64,000 bases of DNA from Lentihominibacter butyricus (GCF_025567305.1 NZ_JAOQJP010000006.1:93792-157791); one strand, 5' to 3'; counted from the first letter of the stretch, positions 34,395 through 43,326 are shown. Notes: generated from the letters alone by a model not told the origin. Numbers and translations: made by a program.

Positions 34395-34771
34395 TTATCA
34401 TGAAACTAAAAATACTTATATCAATAAACCCAGAACATGTGAAAAATATTATTTCTGGAGAGAAAAAATATGAATACCGAAAAATTGTAGCGAAAAAGGA
34501 TATCGCAGCCATTATTATTTATGAGACAGTACCAACTAAAAAAGTTGTAGCGGAAGCAGAAATATTAAATGTGATAGAACTTCCCCCGGAAGAATTGTGG
34601 CAACAAACAAAAGAGGCTTCTGGAATTACAAAAGATTTTTTTGACAAATATTTTGAAAACAGAGAAGTTGCGTATGCATACAAATTAGGAAGAGTAAAGG
34701 TTTACGAAGAGAAAAGAGAGCTAAAAGATTATGGGTTAAGAATGGCGCCACAATCTTTTGTGTATATTTAA
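34391..34771 (+). CDS. Small stand-alone ASCH-domain protein
   Basis: 126 residues. It has the ASCH pattern: ILISINPEHVKNIISGEKKYEYRK at the start region (SINPEHVKNIISGEKKYEY), a central strand KKVVAEAEILNVIE and a C-terminal GRVKVYEEKRELKDYG. ASCH domains are PUA-like RNA-binding or nucleoside-processing folds. The four-base overlap with the preceding gene, and the same AT-rich composition, make the two a coupled cassette. A second ATG three codons in is an alternative start. Confidence 0.75.
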   Translation: MIIMKLKILISINPEHVKNIISGEKKYEYRKIVAKKDIAAIIIYETVPTKKVVAEAEILNVIELPPEELWQQTKEASGITKDFFDKYFENREVAYAYKLGRVKVYEEKRELKDYGLRMAPQSFVYI

Positions 34772-34815
34772 ACCTTGTAGTAATATGCAATCCGTGGTGA
34801 AAATTCCCAGCCCGA

Positions 34816-34856
34816 TTGACAAGCTTTGTTCGTTGATATATAATTAGCGTTATATA
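34816..34856 (+). promoter_or_regulatory. Consensus promoter with overlapping palindromic operator (tetR)
   Basis: TTGACA (34816-34821), 17-base spacer, TATAAT (34839-34844). The perfect inverted repeat TATATAA (34837-34843) / TTATATA (34850-34856) covers the -10 region. This is the arrangement expected for TetR autorepression. Confidence 0.75.
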
Positions 34857-34885
34857 TAATCCGGGTTATATATGGAGGTGCGGAT

Positions 34886-35461
34886 ATGCCTGCGAAAGCA
34901 AAGGTCCCAAAAGAAATGATCATCGATGCAGCCTTTGCGGTTGCTCGTGAAACAGGTGCGGAAAACATCAATGCAAGGACAGTATCGGAAAGGCTGAATT
35001 GCTCTACACAGCCTGTCATGTATCATTTTGCAACGATCGAAGAATTGAAAAGGGCGGCCTATGCGAAGGCAGATCGTTATCATTCTGAATATCTGATGGA
35101 TATGAAAAAAACGCCAAAGGGTGCTGCGCTCGGTATCGGGATGAATTATATCCGCTTTGCGATCGAAGAACCGCATTTGTTCCGGTTCCTTTTTCAGTCG
35201 GATTTTTTCAGTGGAAGTACTCTGCTTGAGCTGATAGACGCTGAAGAGCTTACCCCTGTTCTTTCGGCTATGCAGGGAGCCCTGGGAGTCGATATGGAAC
35301 AGACCAAAAGTGTCTTTCTGACTGTTTTCCTGTTTGCTCACGGATATGCAAGCATCATCGCCAACAATTCATTGGAATACGACGAAGATATCATAAATTC
35401 CCATTTGCAGCAGGCATACAGAGGTGCGATATTAGTAGCACAGGAGAAAATGCCGTTATGA
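34886..35461 (+). CDS. TetR-family transcriptional regulator
   Basis: 191 residues. The N-terminal helix-turn-helix (about 8-55) contains INARTVSERLNCSTQPVMYH, followed by a helical ligand domain with FRFLFQSDFFSG. GGAGGTGCG precedes the ATG. A palindrome over its own promoter suggests autoregulation. The genes that follow on the same strand (KTR protein, DUF3795, MATE remnant) may belong to its regulon; the ligand is unknown. Confidence 0.9.
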   Translation: MPAKAKVPKEMIIDAAFAVARETGAENINARTVSERLNCSTQPVMYHFATIEELKRAAYAKADRYHSEYLMDMKKTPKGAALGIGMNYIRFAIEEPHLFRFLFQSDFFSGSTLLELIDAEELTPVLSAMQGALGVDMEQTKSVFLTVFLFAHGYASIIANNSLEYDEDIINSHLQQAYRGAILVAQEKMPL

Positions 35462-35507
35462 GATAGACGGGATACTCTTTGTGATCGCATGGATCGAGGT
35501 GGTGTGA

Positions 35508-35696
35508 ATGGCTGAAGCCTTAAAATTAAAATTGAATTGGCTTTGCTGCCCCAGATGCGGCGGCAAAACGAGAACGAAGATACGGGCACATACGGTGCTG
35601 GAGGACTTTCCCCTATTTTGCCCAAAGTGCAGATATACCTGCGTGATCCGTTTCAAGGGCGGAAAAATTGAAGAAATCAAAATGCCAGACGCTTAG
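35508..35696 (+). CDS. Cysteine-rich KTR-domain protein
   Basis: 62 residues with two CxxC pairs, CCPRCGGKTRTKIR and FCPKCRY, and the KTR signature. These small zinc-ribbon-like proteins are frequent in clostridia and often sit at the edge of conjugative elements. GAGGTGG is upstream. Function unknown. Confidence 0.8.
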   Translation: MAEALKLKLNWLCCPRCGGKTRTKIRAHTVLEDFPLFCPKCRYTCVIRFKGGKIEEIKMPDA

Positions 35697-35767
35697 ACGC
35701 AGTGCAGACCGGTGGATCGGTTTGTGCTGCGTTTGTTGTTTTAGAGGAGATTATGGAGGGATATAGT

Positions 35768-36124
35768 ATGAAAAACACGAACACATTTATCGGCTGTTGC
35801 GGCCTGGACTGCGAAACGTGCGATGCCAGAATCGCAACGATCACGAACGATAACACCCTGCGCGAGAAAACCGCTGCACTGTGGACGAAGCTCAACGGCG
35901 TAACGATCACACCGGAGATGATCAACTGCACAGGCTGCCGCATAGAAGGTGCCAAAACACCTTTCTGCGACAAGCTCTGCCCCGTACATAACTGCGTCCA
36001 GGAAAAGGGGCTGGATACCTGCGCAGACTGCCCGCAGATGGAAGGATGCCCGACGCTGGGCTGCATCGCTGCAAACAGCCCGTTCGTTTTGGAAAATCTG
36101 AAGCAGCTTCGCGAGGCGAAGTAA
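35768..36124 (+). CDS. DUF3795 protein
   Basis: 118 residues. It starts near CCGLDCETCDA and carries a further Cys-rich region (CTGCRIEGAK, FCDKLCPVHNC, CADCPQMEGCP), the DUF3795 pattern of conserved cysteines that probably bind metal. The start at 35768 has GGAGGG upstream and leaves few residues before the CGLDC motif, as in the family; upstream in-frame starts are possible. The MATE remnant begins at the very next base. Confidence 0.85.
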   Translation: MKNTNTFIGCCGLDCETCDARIATITNDNTLREKTAALWTKLNGVTITPEMINCTGCRIEGAKTPFCDKLCPVHNCVQEKGLDTCADCPQMEGCPTLGCIAANSPFVLENLKQLREAK

Positions 36125-36444
36125 ATGAAACTGGAGCATAAGATCGAGCTTCGATGGCTGATCCTGTTTGCTCTGCCAACTATTTTTTCTAACGTCTTTG
36201 GAAATCTATATACTGCGGTAGATGGCATCTTTGTTGCCCGGTTTGTGGACACGGATGCACTGTCTGCTATAAACATTTCTATGCCGATGGCATACCTTAC
36301 GTCGGCGCTGGGGATGATGTTCAGTACCGGTGGGAATGCGCTGATCGCGAAGAAAATCGCTTGTTCAGAAGCCTGTTTCGCGGATATATCAACGGCATTT
36401 CATCGGTAATCAGCTACGATCTGGGGCGAGGAGATGCTGGATAG
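36125..36444 (+). pseudogene. MATE-family efflux pump remnant with internal deletion
   Basis: The first 78 or so residues (LEHKIELRWLILFALPTIFSN region, AVDGIFVARFVDTDALSA) match the N-terminus of a MATE drug/sodium antiporter, normally about 450 residues. After IAKKI the frame is broken. In another frame at 36361-36444, LFRSLFRGYINGISSVISYD resembles a later MATE loop, then stops. So about three quarters of the gene is missing. It is not functional as read. Confidence 0.8.
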
Positions 36445-36517
36445 GACAAAATAGCAAGGAACGTCGAGAGAAATTCTGTGCAGTACGGTAGAATGCATTT
36501 TGCAGGAGGTGGGAAGA

Positions 36518-37402
36518 ATGAAGGAACAGATACTGGCCGTACAGAGGATGCAGGACTACATAGAAAAGAATCGAACAGAGGAAATCAGTCTGTCAGATCT
36601 TGCGGGTGTCTCACTGTTTTCTCCGTGGTATTCTTATCGCTTATTTCGGGATTCCCTTGGGCTGACACCGACGGAGTATATCCGCAAATACCGGCTGACA
36701 CAAGCGGCATACCAGCTTCGCAGCGGTGAGGTAAAAGTCATCGATGCGGCCTACAATGCCGGATTTACCAATGTGGACACCTTTACGCGGGCATTTTACC
36801 GTGAATTCGGCATGAATCCGAGTGACTATATGCGAAATCCTGTTCCCGTTACATTCTTCATACCTTACGGCGCAAAATATCGTGAACTACGAAAGGAGAA
36901 TATCGACGTGTCAAACATTCAACCGATTTTTATACAGGCCATCCGAAAACCTGAACGCCTGTGCATAATCAAACGCGGAGAGCAGGCAGAAGATTATTTC
37001 CAATACTGTGAAGAGGTCAGCTCTGACATCTGGGGCATTCTTATGAGCATGAAGTCGCTCTGCGGGGAGCCTGTTTCCATGTGGCTGCCCGAGAAATATA
37101 AAAAGCCGAATACTTCTACCTATGTACAGGGTGTGGAGGTCGAAACCGAATATATGGGTATCGTTCCCGAGGGTTTTGATACCATCCATCTGCCTGAAGC
37201 TGAATATCTGATGTTTCAGGGACCTGCTTTCTGTGAGGAGGATTACTGTGAGGCGATCCGTACCGTGCAGGCGGCAATGGACGGATATGATCCGTCGGCC
37301 ATCGGATACCGCTGGGACGATGAAAATCCGCGCATCCAGCTGGAACCCCGTGGTCAGCGCGGCTATATCGAGCTGCGGGCAGTCGGGAGGATCGAGGAAT
37401 GA
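36518..37402 (+). CDS. AraC-family regulator with GyrI-like effector domain
   Basis: 294 residues. The two helix-turn-helix motifs lie at about 20-105 (SLSDLAGVSLFSPWY, VIDAAYNAGFTNVDTFTRAF) and a GyrI/BmrR-like small-molecule domain at about 125-290. The start at 36518 follows AGGAGGTGGG. This architecture is common in regulators of multidrug exporters, and the stop codon overlaps the start of the ABC ATPase gene, so it most likely controls that exporter. Confidence 0.92.
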   Translation: MKEQILAVQRMQDYIEKNRTEEISLSDLAGVSLFSPWYSYRLFRDSLGLTPTEYIRKYRLTQAAYQLRSGEVKVIDAAYNAGFTNVDTFTRAFYREFGMNPSDYMRNPVPVTFFIPYGAKYRELRKENIDVSNIQPIFIQAIRKPERLCIIKRGEQAEDYFQYCEEVSSDIWGILMSMKSLCGEPVSMWLPEKYKKPNTSTYVQGVEVETEYMGIVPEGFDTIHLPEAEYLMFQGPAFCEEDYCEAIRTVQAAMDGYDPSAIGYRWDDENPRIQLEPRGQRGYIELRAVGRIEE

Positions 37403-38121
37403 TAGAAGCGATCTTTGTAGAAGGACTGACAAAATCCTACAATGAGAAAACTGTAGTCGATGATTTGAGCCTCTCAGTGAAAAGCGGCACGGTTTTCGGA
37501 TTGCTCGGCGCAAATGGCGCGGGAAAAAGCACTGCGATAGAGTGTATGCTCGGCACGAAACAGGCGGATACGGGAACGGTTCGTCTGCTGGGGCAAGATC
37601 CGAAAAAACATCGCCGTGCGCTTTTTCAGCGTATCGGCGTGCAGTTTCAGGAAGGTGACTATCAGAAAGAAATCAAGGTTTCAGAGCTTTGTGAGGAAAC
37701 CGCGAGTCTTTACCGCAAGCCTGCCGATTGGAAGAGGCTGTGCGCTAGGTTCGGTATCGGTGATAAGACAAACGTGGCAGTCAAAGGTCTATCGGGTGGT
37801 GAACGGCAGCGGCTTTTTATTGTGCTGGCGCTGATCCCACGGCCGGAGCTTGTGTTTCTTGACGAGCTGACTACCGGGCTTGATGCAAAAGCGCGGCGCA
37901 GCGTGTGGAAAACGCTGGAATCGTTGAAAGAACAGGGTCTTACGATTTTTCTGACTTCTCATTTTATGGATGAAGTGGAGGCATTGTGTGATGAGATCTG
38001 CATTTTGAAAAAGGGTGCTCCCGTTTTTCGTGGAACCGTGGAGCAGGCAAAGAAACAGTGCAGCTGCGAACGCTTTGAGGACGCTTATCTGCAGCTTTCG
38101 GATGAGGAGGTGGACGCATGA
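37399..38121 (+). CDS. ABC transporter ATP-binding protein
   Basis: 240 residues. Walker A GANGAGKST at about 36-44, Q-loop VQFQEG, signature LSGGERQR and Walker B ELVFLDELTTGLD are intact. It powers the ABC-2 type exporter encoded by the next gene, with which it overlaps by four bases. The preceding AraC/GyrI gene also overlaps, giving a tightly coupled three-gene unit, probably drug or peptide export. Confidence 0.95.
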   Translation: MIEAIFVEGLTKSYNEKTVVDDLSLSVKSGTVFGLLGANGAGKSTAIECMLGTKQADTGTVRLLGQDPKKHRRALFQRIGVQFQEGDYQKEIKVSELCEETASLYRKPADWKRLCARFGIGDKTNVAVKGLSGGERQRLFIVLALIPRPELVFLDELTTGLDAKARRSVWKTLESLKEQGLTIFLTSHFMDEVEALCDEICILKKGAPVFRGTVEQAKKQCSCERFEDAYLQLSDEEVDA

Positions 38122-38858
38122 AATGCTTTTTTACTTTTTTAAAAACGGAGCTGAAGCTAAGCCTGCGAGACATGAATATGGTGATATTTGCCGTTATCAT
38201 GCCGCTTGTGATCTTCATTATCCTTGGCATCATTTATGGCACAAAGCCCGCTTATGACGGTGCAGACTATACATTCCTGGATCAGTCTTTCGGAGCTGTC
38301 AGTGCAGTTGCTGTTTGCGCAAGCGGATTGATGGGTCTGCCGCTGGCTGTATCCGGTCTGCGAGAGATGAAGATCCTGAAGCGGCTGCGCGTCACGCCGG
38401 TCAGTCCCGTGCTCATTCTTGGCGTTGAGCTGGCGATGTATGTTGTCTACTGTGCCGCTTCCATTGCGATGCTGGCGGTTGCAGCGCTTTTGTGGGGCGT
38501 ACAGCTGCGCGGCTCGCTTCCGGCTTTCCTCGGGAGCTGGGCGCTTACCATGATTTCGACCCTTTCCATCGGTATGCTGGCAGGCGGCGTAGCAAAGGAC
38601 ACCAGGCAGGCCAGTGCCATTGCGTCGATTCTCTATTTCCCGATGTTGATATTTTCCGGCACGACGTTGCCGATCGAGGCCATGCCGCCCGTGATGCAGA
38701 AGGTCGTCAGCTTTTTTCCGCTGACGCAGGGACTTACGATGATGAAAAATGCTTTTTTAGGTATCGGCGCGGGAGGCATCCTGTTACCGATGTGTATAAT
38801 GCTTGGAGTTACCGCGCTTTGTGCGATTCTCGCTGTTCGCTTTTTCCGCTGGGAATAG
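38118..38858 (+). CDS. ABC-2 type transporter permease
   Basis: 246 residues with six hydrophobic segments in ABC-2 permease order (about 20-40, 55-78, 100-125, 135-160, 165-185, 220-240) and the typical GLPLAVSGLREMKILKRLRVTPVS loop (LREMKILKRLRVTPVS). GAGGAGG lies upstream inside the ATPase gene. It pairs with the preceding ATPase. A weak inverted repeat follows at about 38884-38911. Confidence 0.93.
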   Translation: MKCFFTFLKTELKLSLRDMNMVIFAVIMPLVIFIILGIIYGTKPAYDGADYTFLDQSFGAVSAVAVCASGLMGLPLAVSGLREMKILKRLRVTPVSPVLILGVELAMYVVYCAASIAMLAVAALLWGVQLRGSLPAFLGSWALTMISTLSIGMLAGGVAKDTRQASAIASILYFPMLIFSGTTLPIEAMPPVMQKVVSFFPLTQGLTMMKNAFLGIGAGGILLPMCIMLGVTALCAILAVRFFRWE

Positions 38859-38983
38859 ATATTCCTAGGGGAGACGCCATACGGGGAGAGTCGCTCGGTG
38901 GTTCTCTTTTATATTTTGGGAGAATATCCCCAATTATACCTTGTAAGGGCAATGAGGAGTGGTAAAAATATCATATACGAAAC

Positions 38984-39661
38984 TGTGGATAACTCGGTTG
39001 ATAAAAAAGCTATTGACAGCCATAATCGTTGAAATTTCAAGGTAAATCAAAAAAGTATTTATCCACAGGTGGTGTTGGATAAAATCGTATACAATCAAAG
39101 CCGCTTTTGTGGATAAGTCCTGAAAAAGCCTTATTTAGCGGCTTGCAGGGTTGTTCAAAAAACTTTACGGATTTTATCGATGAAGTTTACATAAAATCGA
39201 AAAATGAGCGTTATTTGATAGCAGTAAAAAATTTTAACGGGTTTTTAGTGGAGTTCAGATGGTTAAATGCTTTCTGAGATCTGATTAAAAACCTGTTTTT
39301 TGTAAAATTTCCATTAGTTCTATGTAATGGAAGCAATTTTTCAAAGTCATCAGTCAGTATCGAATTTTATGCCTGGGAAATATGGCATTATCAGAACTCT
39401 ATTATGTAAATATATTACAGTCAATCAGGGGAAGGGTTTTTACAGTTATCAACAACGCGAACAGTGGAAATGTTGAAAAATACGCTTTTGGCGAGGTTGT
39501 GTGCAATTTCCGGAAGAACATGAATGAAACTGTGGATAACTATGTTCAAAAAAAGATACTTGACAGCTCTAAGCGTTGAAATTTAAACGATAGTAAAAAA
39601 ATGGTTATCCACAGGTTGCGTTGGATAAAATCGTATACAATTTCAAAAAAATAGTGGATAA
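38984..39661. other. Duplicated DnaA-box cluster in an AT-rich non-coding region
   Basis: Five perfect DnaA boxes (TTATCCACA or its complement) lie at 38984, 39059, 39108, 39531 and 39605, plus one-mismatch boxes at 39446 and 39653. They form two copies of a module of about 135 bases, offset by about 546, each with box order reverse-forward-reverse. Each has a conserved GTTGGATAAAATCGTATACA between the second and third box. No protein-coding gene is supported in 38859-39908. dnaA is not in the window. Confidence 0.85.
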
Positions 39662-39947
39662 CCCCTGAAATCCCTAAAAATCAACCTCTGAGGCCTTGTT
39701 GAAAAATGCATCCGCAAAAAAGAACACAGGTTGACATAATGCTAAAAATACAGCAAAACCCGTGCATAAAAAAAATTTTTGCCTGGATTTTTTCATGAAC
39801 TTATGAACGACCGCGAACTGCAGCGCTTTACATGGATATCAAAATAATATTGAATTTTCGAAAAATTATTGAAACTATATCGACCCTGTTTTATGATATA
39901 ACCGTAATGTGATCGATCGGGGCAGGATCCCGAGAGAGGAGGCAGCG

Positions 39948-41354
39948 TTGAAAAAGGAAATCAGACTGGAACCGGAGGATTATCAGGCTATACTCGACAG
40001 GATGGATGACGGTATTTTCATCGTGAGCAGGCAGGGAAGCATCATTGCTGTGAATAAAGCTGTTGAGAAAAACGGCGGCAAGAAAATGCATGAACTGATC
40101 GGGCGGAATATAGATGATCTTGTTAAGGAGGGCTACTGTTCTGAATTCGTGAGCCGGCGTGTCATCGAAAGCGGCAGGGAAGAGATCCTGGTGCAGCATA
40201 CCAAGGATAATAAGGAGCTGCTTGTGACCGGAAGGCCCTATTACAAAAACGGGCAGCTTGAAATGGTGGTCGCCTGTGAAAGAGATGTGACGGAGCTGGC
40301 CAAAACAAAAGAGAAGCTTTCCAAGGTAAAGATAATGAATGAAGAATACCAGAAGGAGCTGGAGTACCTGAGAAAGGTTAACAGCCAGAGCAGCGAGGTA
40401 GTGAGTGTCTCCAGGAACATGAAGCAGACTATCGAGATGGCTAAAAAGGTCGCGCGACTTGACACGACGGTGCTCATACAGGGCGAGTCGGGAACAGGCA
40501 AGGAGGTCATGGCGAAGCTGATCTGCAGCGAGAGCCCGCGGAGCAGGAAGCCTTTTATAAAAGTAAACTGCGGGGCTATCCCGGAGAATCTGCTCGAATC
40601 GGAGATGTTCGGGTACGTAGAGGGCGCTTTTACCGGTGCGAAGAAAGCCGGAAAGGAAGGATATTTCGGCATGGCCAACGGCGGCACGATATTCCTGGAT
40701 GAAGTGAATGAACTGCCTTTCAATCTTCAGGTGAAGCTGCTGAGAGTGATACAGGAGCGTGAAATGATGCCGGTGGGAAGCGACCGGCCGGTAAAGCTGG
40801 ATATAAGGATCATCGCTTCGACGAACAAGGATCTGAAAAAACTGGTGGCAAGAGGAAAATTCAGGCAGGATCTTTACTACAGGATAAGCGTGGAGTCCAT
40901 CAATATCCCTCCGCTCAGAGAGCGGCGCGAGGATATAGTGCAGCTCGTCAAGCATTTTATCGGGCAGTTCAACGTGAAATACGGGCTGAACAAGCGCATC
41001 AGCGCAAAAGCTCAGAAACTTTTTCTCAATTATGACTGGCCCGGCAATGTGAGGGAGCTGGAAAACATGGTCGAGTGTCTCATCGCTGTTACGGAGGACG
41101 ACCTGATAACCGAGTCGGATGCCAGGCTTTATATAAACGGGGAAAGTGCACTGCGGCCGGGAAGCCGGTCAAAGGACATCGAGATCACGGGTTCTATGGA
41201 GGAAATGGTCGGCGAGTATGAGTCGCATCTTTTGAAAAGCATGTATGATAAATACGGAAGCACCGCAGAGATGGCAAAGCTGCTGAGGACGACGAGGAGC
41301 ACAATTAACAGAAAACTTAAAAAATACGGAATACGAGAAAATGACGACGCGTAA
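39948..41354 (+). CDS. PAS-domain sigma-54-dependent transcriptional activator
   Basis: 468 residues from a TTG start that has AGGAGG five bases upstream (an upstream GTG at 39909 has no such site). A PAS domain (about 10-120) is followed by a coiled linker and the AAA+ activator domain with Walker A GESGTGKE (about 179-186), the sigma-54 contact loop GAFTGA (about 226-231) and RQDLYYRI. A Fis-type helix-turn-helix sits near the end (TAEMAKLLRTTRSTINRKLK). It would activate -24/-12 promoters in response to a ligand sensed by PAS. No clear -24/-12 site was found nearby. Confidence 0.93.
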   Translation: MKKEIRLEPEDYQAILDRMDDGIFIVSRQGSIIAVNKAVEKNGGKKMHELIGRNIDDLVKEGYCSEFVSRRVIESGREEILVQHTKDNKELLVTGRPYYKNGQLEMVVACERDVTELAKTKEKLSKVKIMNEEYQKELEYLRKVNSQSSEVVSVSRNMKQTIEMAKKVARLDTTVLIQGESGTGKEVMAKLICSESPRSRKPFIKVNCGAIPENLLESEMFGYVEGAFTGAKKAGKEGYFGMANGGTIFLDEVNELPFNLQVKLLRVIQEREMMPVGSDRPVKLDIRIIASTNKDLKKLVARGKFRQDLYYRISVESINIPPLRERREDIVQLVKHFIGQFNVKYGLNKRISAKAQKLFLNYDWPGNVRELENMVECLIAVTEDDLITESDARLYINGESALRPGSRSKDIEITGSMEEMVGEYESHLLKSMYDKYGSTAEMAKLLRTTRSTINRKLKKYGIRENDDA

Positions 41355-41366
41355 TTGCGTCGTCAT
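41341..41366 (+). terminator. Terminator stem of the sigma-54 activator gene
   Basis: GACGACGC (41342-41349) and GCGTCGTC (41356-41363), overlapping the stop codon. The expected T run is missing because intron sequence begins about ten bases later. Confidence 0.75.
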
Positions 41367-41373
41367 TGCGCGA

Positions 41374-43258
41374 GTGTGCCAGGCATGGCATAAGTCTTAC
41401 GGGTGAAAGTCCCGTCACGGGTATTTACCGCCAAGTGTAGCGAACCACAAGCCGAAGACAACAATGTTTAGGGGGAGGAAGTGGTGTAGCAAAACCGTTG
41501 AGCCTACGAACAGAAACTGGATATGAGGCTAAATGGCGGGCGAGATTGCTCGACAAATCGAAGCCCAAAAGGTAAACGTAATGCCAAGAGAGTAAATCCA
41601 GAGGTTGTGCGGTGAAAGACTTGTGTCTTACCCTGGGAGGCCTAGGTAGCGCACCGAAAGGGCGTGCGATAAAAAGCTCATACCTAGGAGTCAGCTGAGG
41701 CCATAGTATCCCTAAGAAGCAATGGGAAAAGGGTCTAATGTCAATATATTGCAAATCGCTGTAAGCAAGGCAAGAATAGTCCGAAATCGAGGATATGCTT
41801 AACAAGTGGAAACGTATGTCTGCGGAAGCAAAAGGTAGAGGGGATGATTTCTAGCATCTTTACAAGCAGAAGGAGAAGCAACAAATGGAATTAATCGAGT
41901 GGATCTTACAAGATGAAAATATTGATAAGGCTATCAAATCAGTCAAGAAGAACAAAGGTGCATACGGAATTGATAAGATGTCCGTAGAAGATCTTGATGA
42001 GTATTTTGCCGCACATAGGGAAGAAATTAAATCCCAAATACGTGACGGCAAATACAAGCCAACACCAGTAAGAAGAGTCTACATACCTAAGTCTAATGGT
42101 AAGAAGAGACCTCTAGGAATACCAACAGTTGTGGATAGAGTGGTACAACAAGCTACAGCGCAAGTTTTGTCGCTTGGATATGATAAGTACTTCTCAGAAC
42201 ATAGCTACGGATTCCGCCCAGGCAGAAGTTGTCAACAGGCAATAGAGGAAGCACTTGTATACCTCAACGAAGGATACGAATGGGTAATAGACTTGGATAT
42301 TGAGAAATATTTTGATACTGTAAACCACGACAGATTAATTTCGATACTCAGAGAACGTGTCAATGATGCGAAAACACTACGACTAATTCGCCAGTTCCTG
42401 CAAGCGGGGGTGATGGAAAACGGACTGATTAGTCCAAGCGAAGAGGGGGTACCTCAAGGCGGTCCTCTTAGTCCAGTACTGTCCAATGTATATCTAGACA
42501 AATTAGATAAAGAACTGGAAGCAAGAGGACTCTGTTTTGTCAGATATGCTGATGACTGTAATATCTTTGTCAAAAGCGAAATGGCAGCAAACAGAGTAAT
42601 GAAGTCTATCACAAGCTGGCTAGAACGTAAGCTTAGGTTAAAAGTAAGTGCAACTAAAACAAAAGTTGTCAGACCACCGAAAAGCAACTTTCTTGGATTC
42701 ACATTCTGGAAATCCAAAGATGGATGGAAATGCAAGCCGGCAAATGACCGCAAGAAAAGACTGTATGACAAAACAAGAGCAATACTATGTAGAAGGAAGG
42801 CAGTCGCAAGACCTATGAAGTCCACATTTGAGCAACTTAACTGGTTAATTCGTGGATGGATAAACTACTACCGAATTGGCAGTATGAAGATGTTCTTAGA
42901 AGAATATGGGCAATGGTTCAGACACAAGGTGAGAGTGGTGATACTCAAGCAATGGAAGAAACCTAGGCGCATATACCTGAATCTTCATAAACTGAACCAA
43001 ATCGTAGGATGTGGGTTCACACACGAGGAAATTTTTAAGGTCGCAAATAGTAGACTAGGATGGTACAAAAGAAGCGGAATGTATGTAGTGAATTTTGCAA
43101 TCAGTCCAGAGATACTTGGACGAAAAACAAAGAGCCGACCAGGATTGGTCGACCCATTAGCGTATTATCTGAGCAATATTTGATTCTATATTGATGTAGC
43201 GCCGTATACGAGAACCGTACGTACGGTGCAATGGGAGGGTGAGTATACTCACTCTACC
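41374..43258 (+). mobile_element. Group II intron with maturase, inserted after a terminator stem
   Basis: The 5' end starts GTGTGCC and continues with the conserved GGGTGAAAGTCCCGTC of bacterial group II introns. The 3' part carries a domain V-like hairpin with the AGC triad at about 43198 (AGCGCCGTAT...GTACGGTGC) and a domain VI stem at about 43237-43258. It encodes a reverse transcriptase. Insertion just behind a terminator stem is the habit of class C introns. The exact 3' boundary is uncertain by a few bases. Confidence 0.85.
41885..43183 (+). CDS. ltrA: Group II intron reverse transcriptase/maturase
   Basis: 432 residues. The reverse transcriptase has motifs GFRPGRSCQQAIEEA, EGVPQGGPLSPVLSN and the catalytic RYADDCNIF; it is followed by the maturase X region (FEQLNWLIRGWINYY). 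There is no HNH endonuclease domain at the C-terminus, as is typical of class C introns, which rely on existing DNA strands for priming. The frame is intact, so the intron may still splice and move. Base composition is lower in GC than the flanking genes. Confidence 0.95.
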   Translation: MELIEWILQDENIDKAIKSVKKNKGAYGIDKMSVEDLDEYFAAHREEIKSQIRDGKYKPTPVRRVYIPKSNGKKRPLGIPTVVDRVVQQATAQVLSLGYDKYFSEHSYGFRPGRSCQQAIEEALVYLNEGYEWVIDLDIEKYFDTVNHDRLISILRERVNDAKTLRLIRQFLQAGVMENGLISPSEEGVPQGGPLSPVLSNVYLDKLDKELEARGLCFVRYADDCNIFVKSEMAANRVMKSITSWLERKLRLKVSATKTKVVRPPKSNFLGFTFWKSKDGWKCKPANDRKKRLYDKTRAILCRRKAVARPMKSTFEQLNWLIRGWINYYRIGSMKMFLEEYGQWFRHKVRVVILKQWKKPRRIYLNLHKLNQIVGCGFTHEEIFKVANSRLGWYKRSGMYVVNFAISPEILGRKTKSRPGLVDPLAYYLSNI

Positions 43259-43260
43259 CT

Positions 43261-43326
43261 ATTCTGCTTGCACTGGCAGCCGCAGCAGGTGCAGCCGGAA
43301 CACTTTACAGAAGAAAGACGAACTAA
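43261..43326 (+). pseudogene. Second orphan sortase-type C-terminal tail abutting the intron
   Basis: Directly after the intron end the frame reads ILLALAAAAGAAGTLYRRKTN and stops: a hydrophobic helix plus basic tail, like the end of an LPxTG surface protein. Nothing of the rest of that protein lies left of the intron, where the sigma-54 activator's terminator stands. So the two intron flanks do not belong to one ancestral site, which points to a rearrangement or an assembly join. Confidence 0.6.

Noticed and set aside
38984..39661. The DnaA-box cluster as the chromosomal oriC
   Set aside because: Housekeeping, ribosomal and rRNA genes run rightward on both sides with no strand switch, and no dnaA, dnaN, rpmH or gidA is near. 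Kept as a DnaA-box cluster only.
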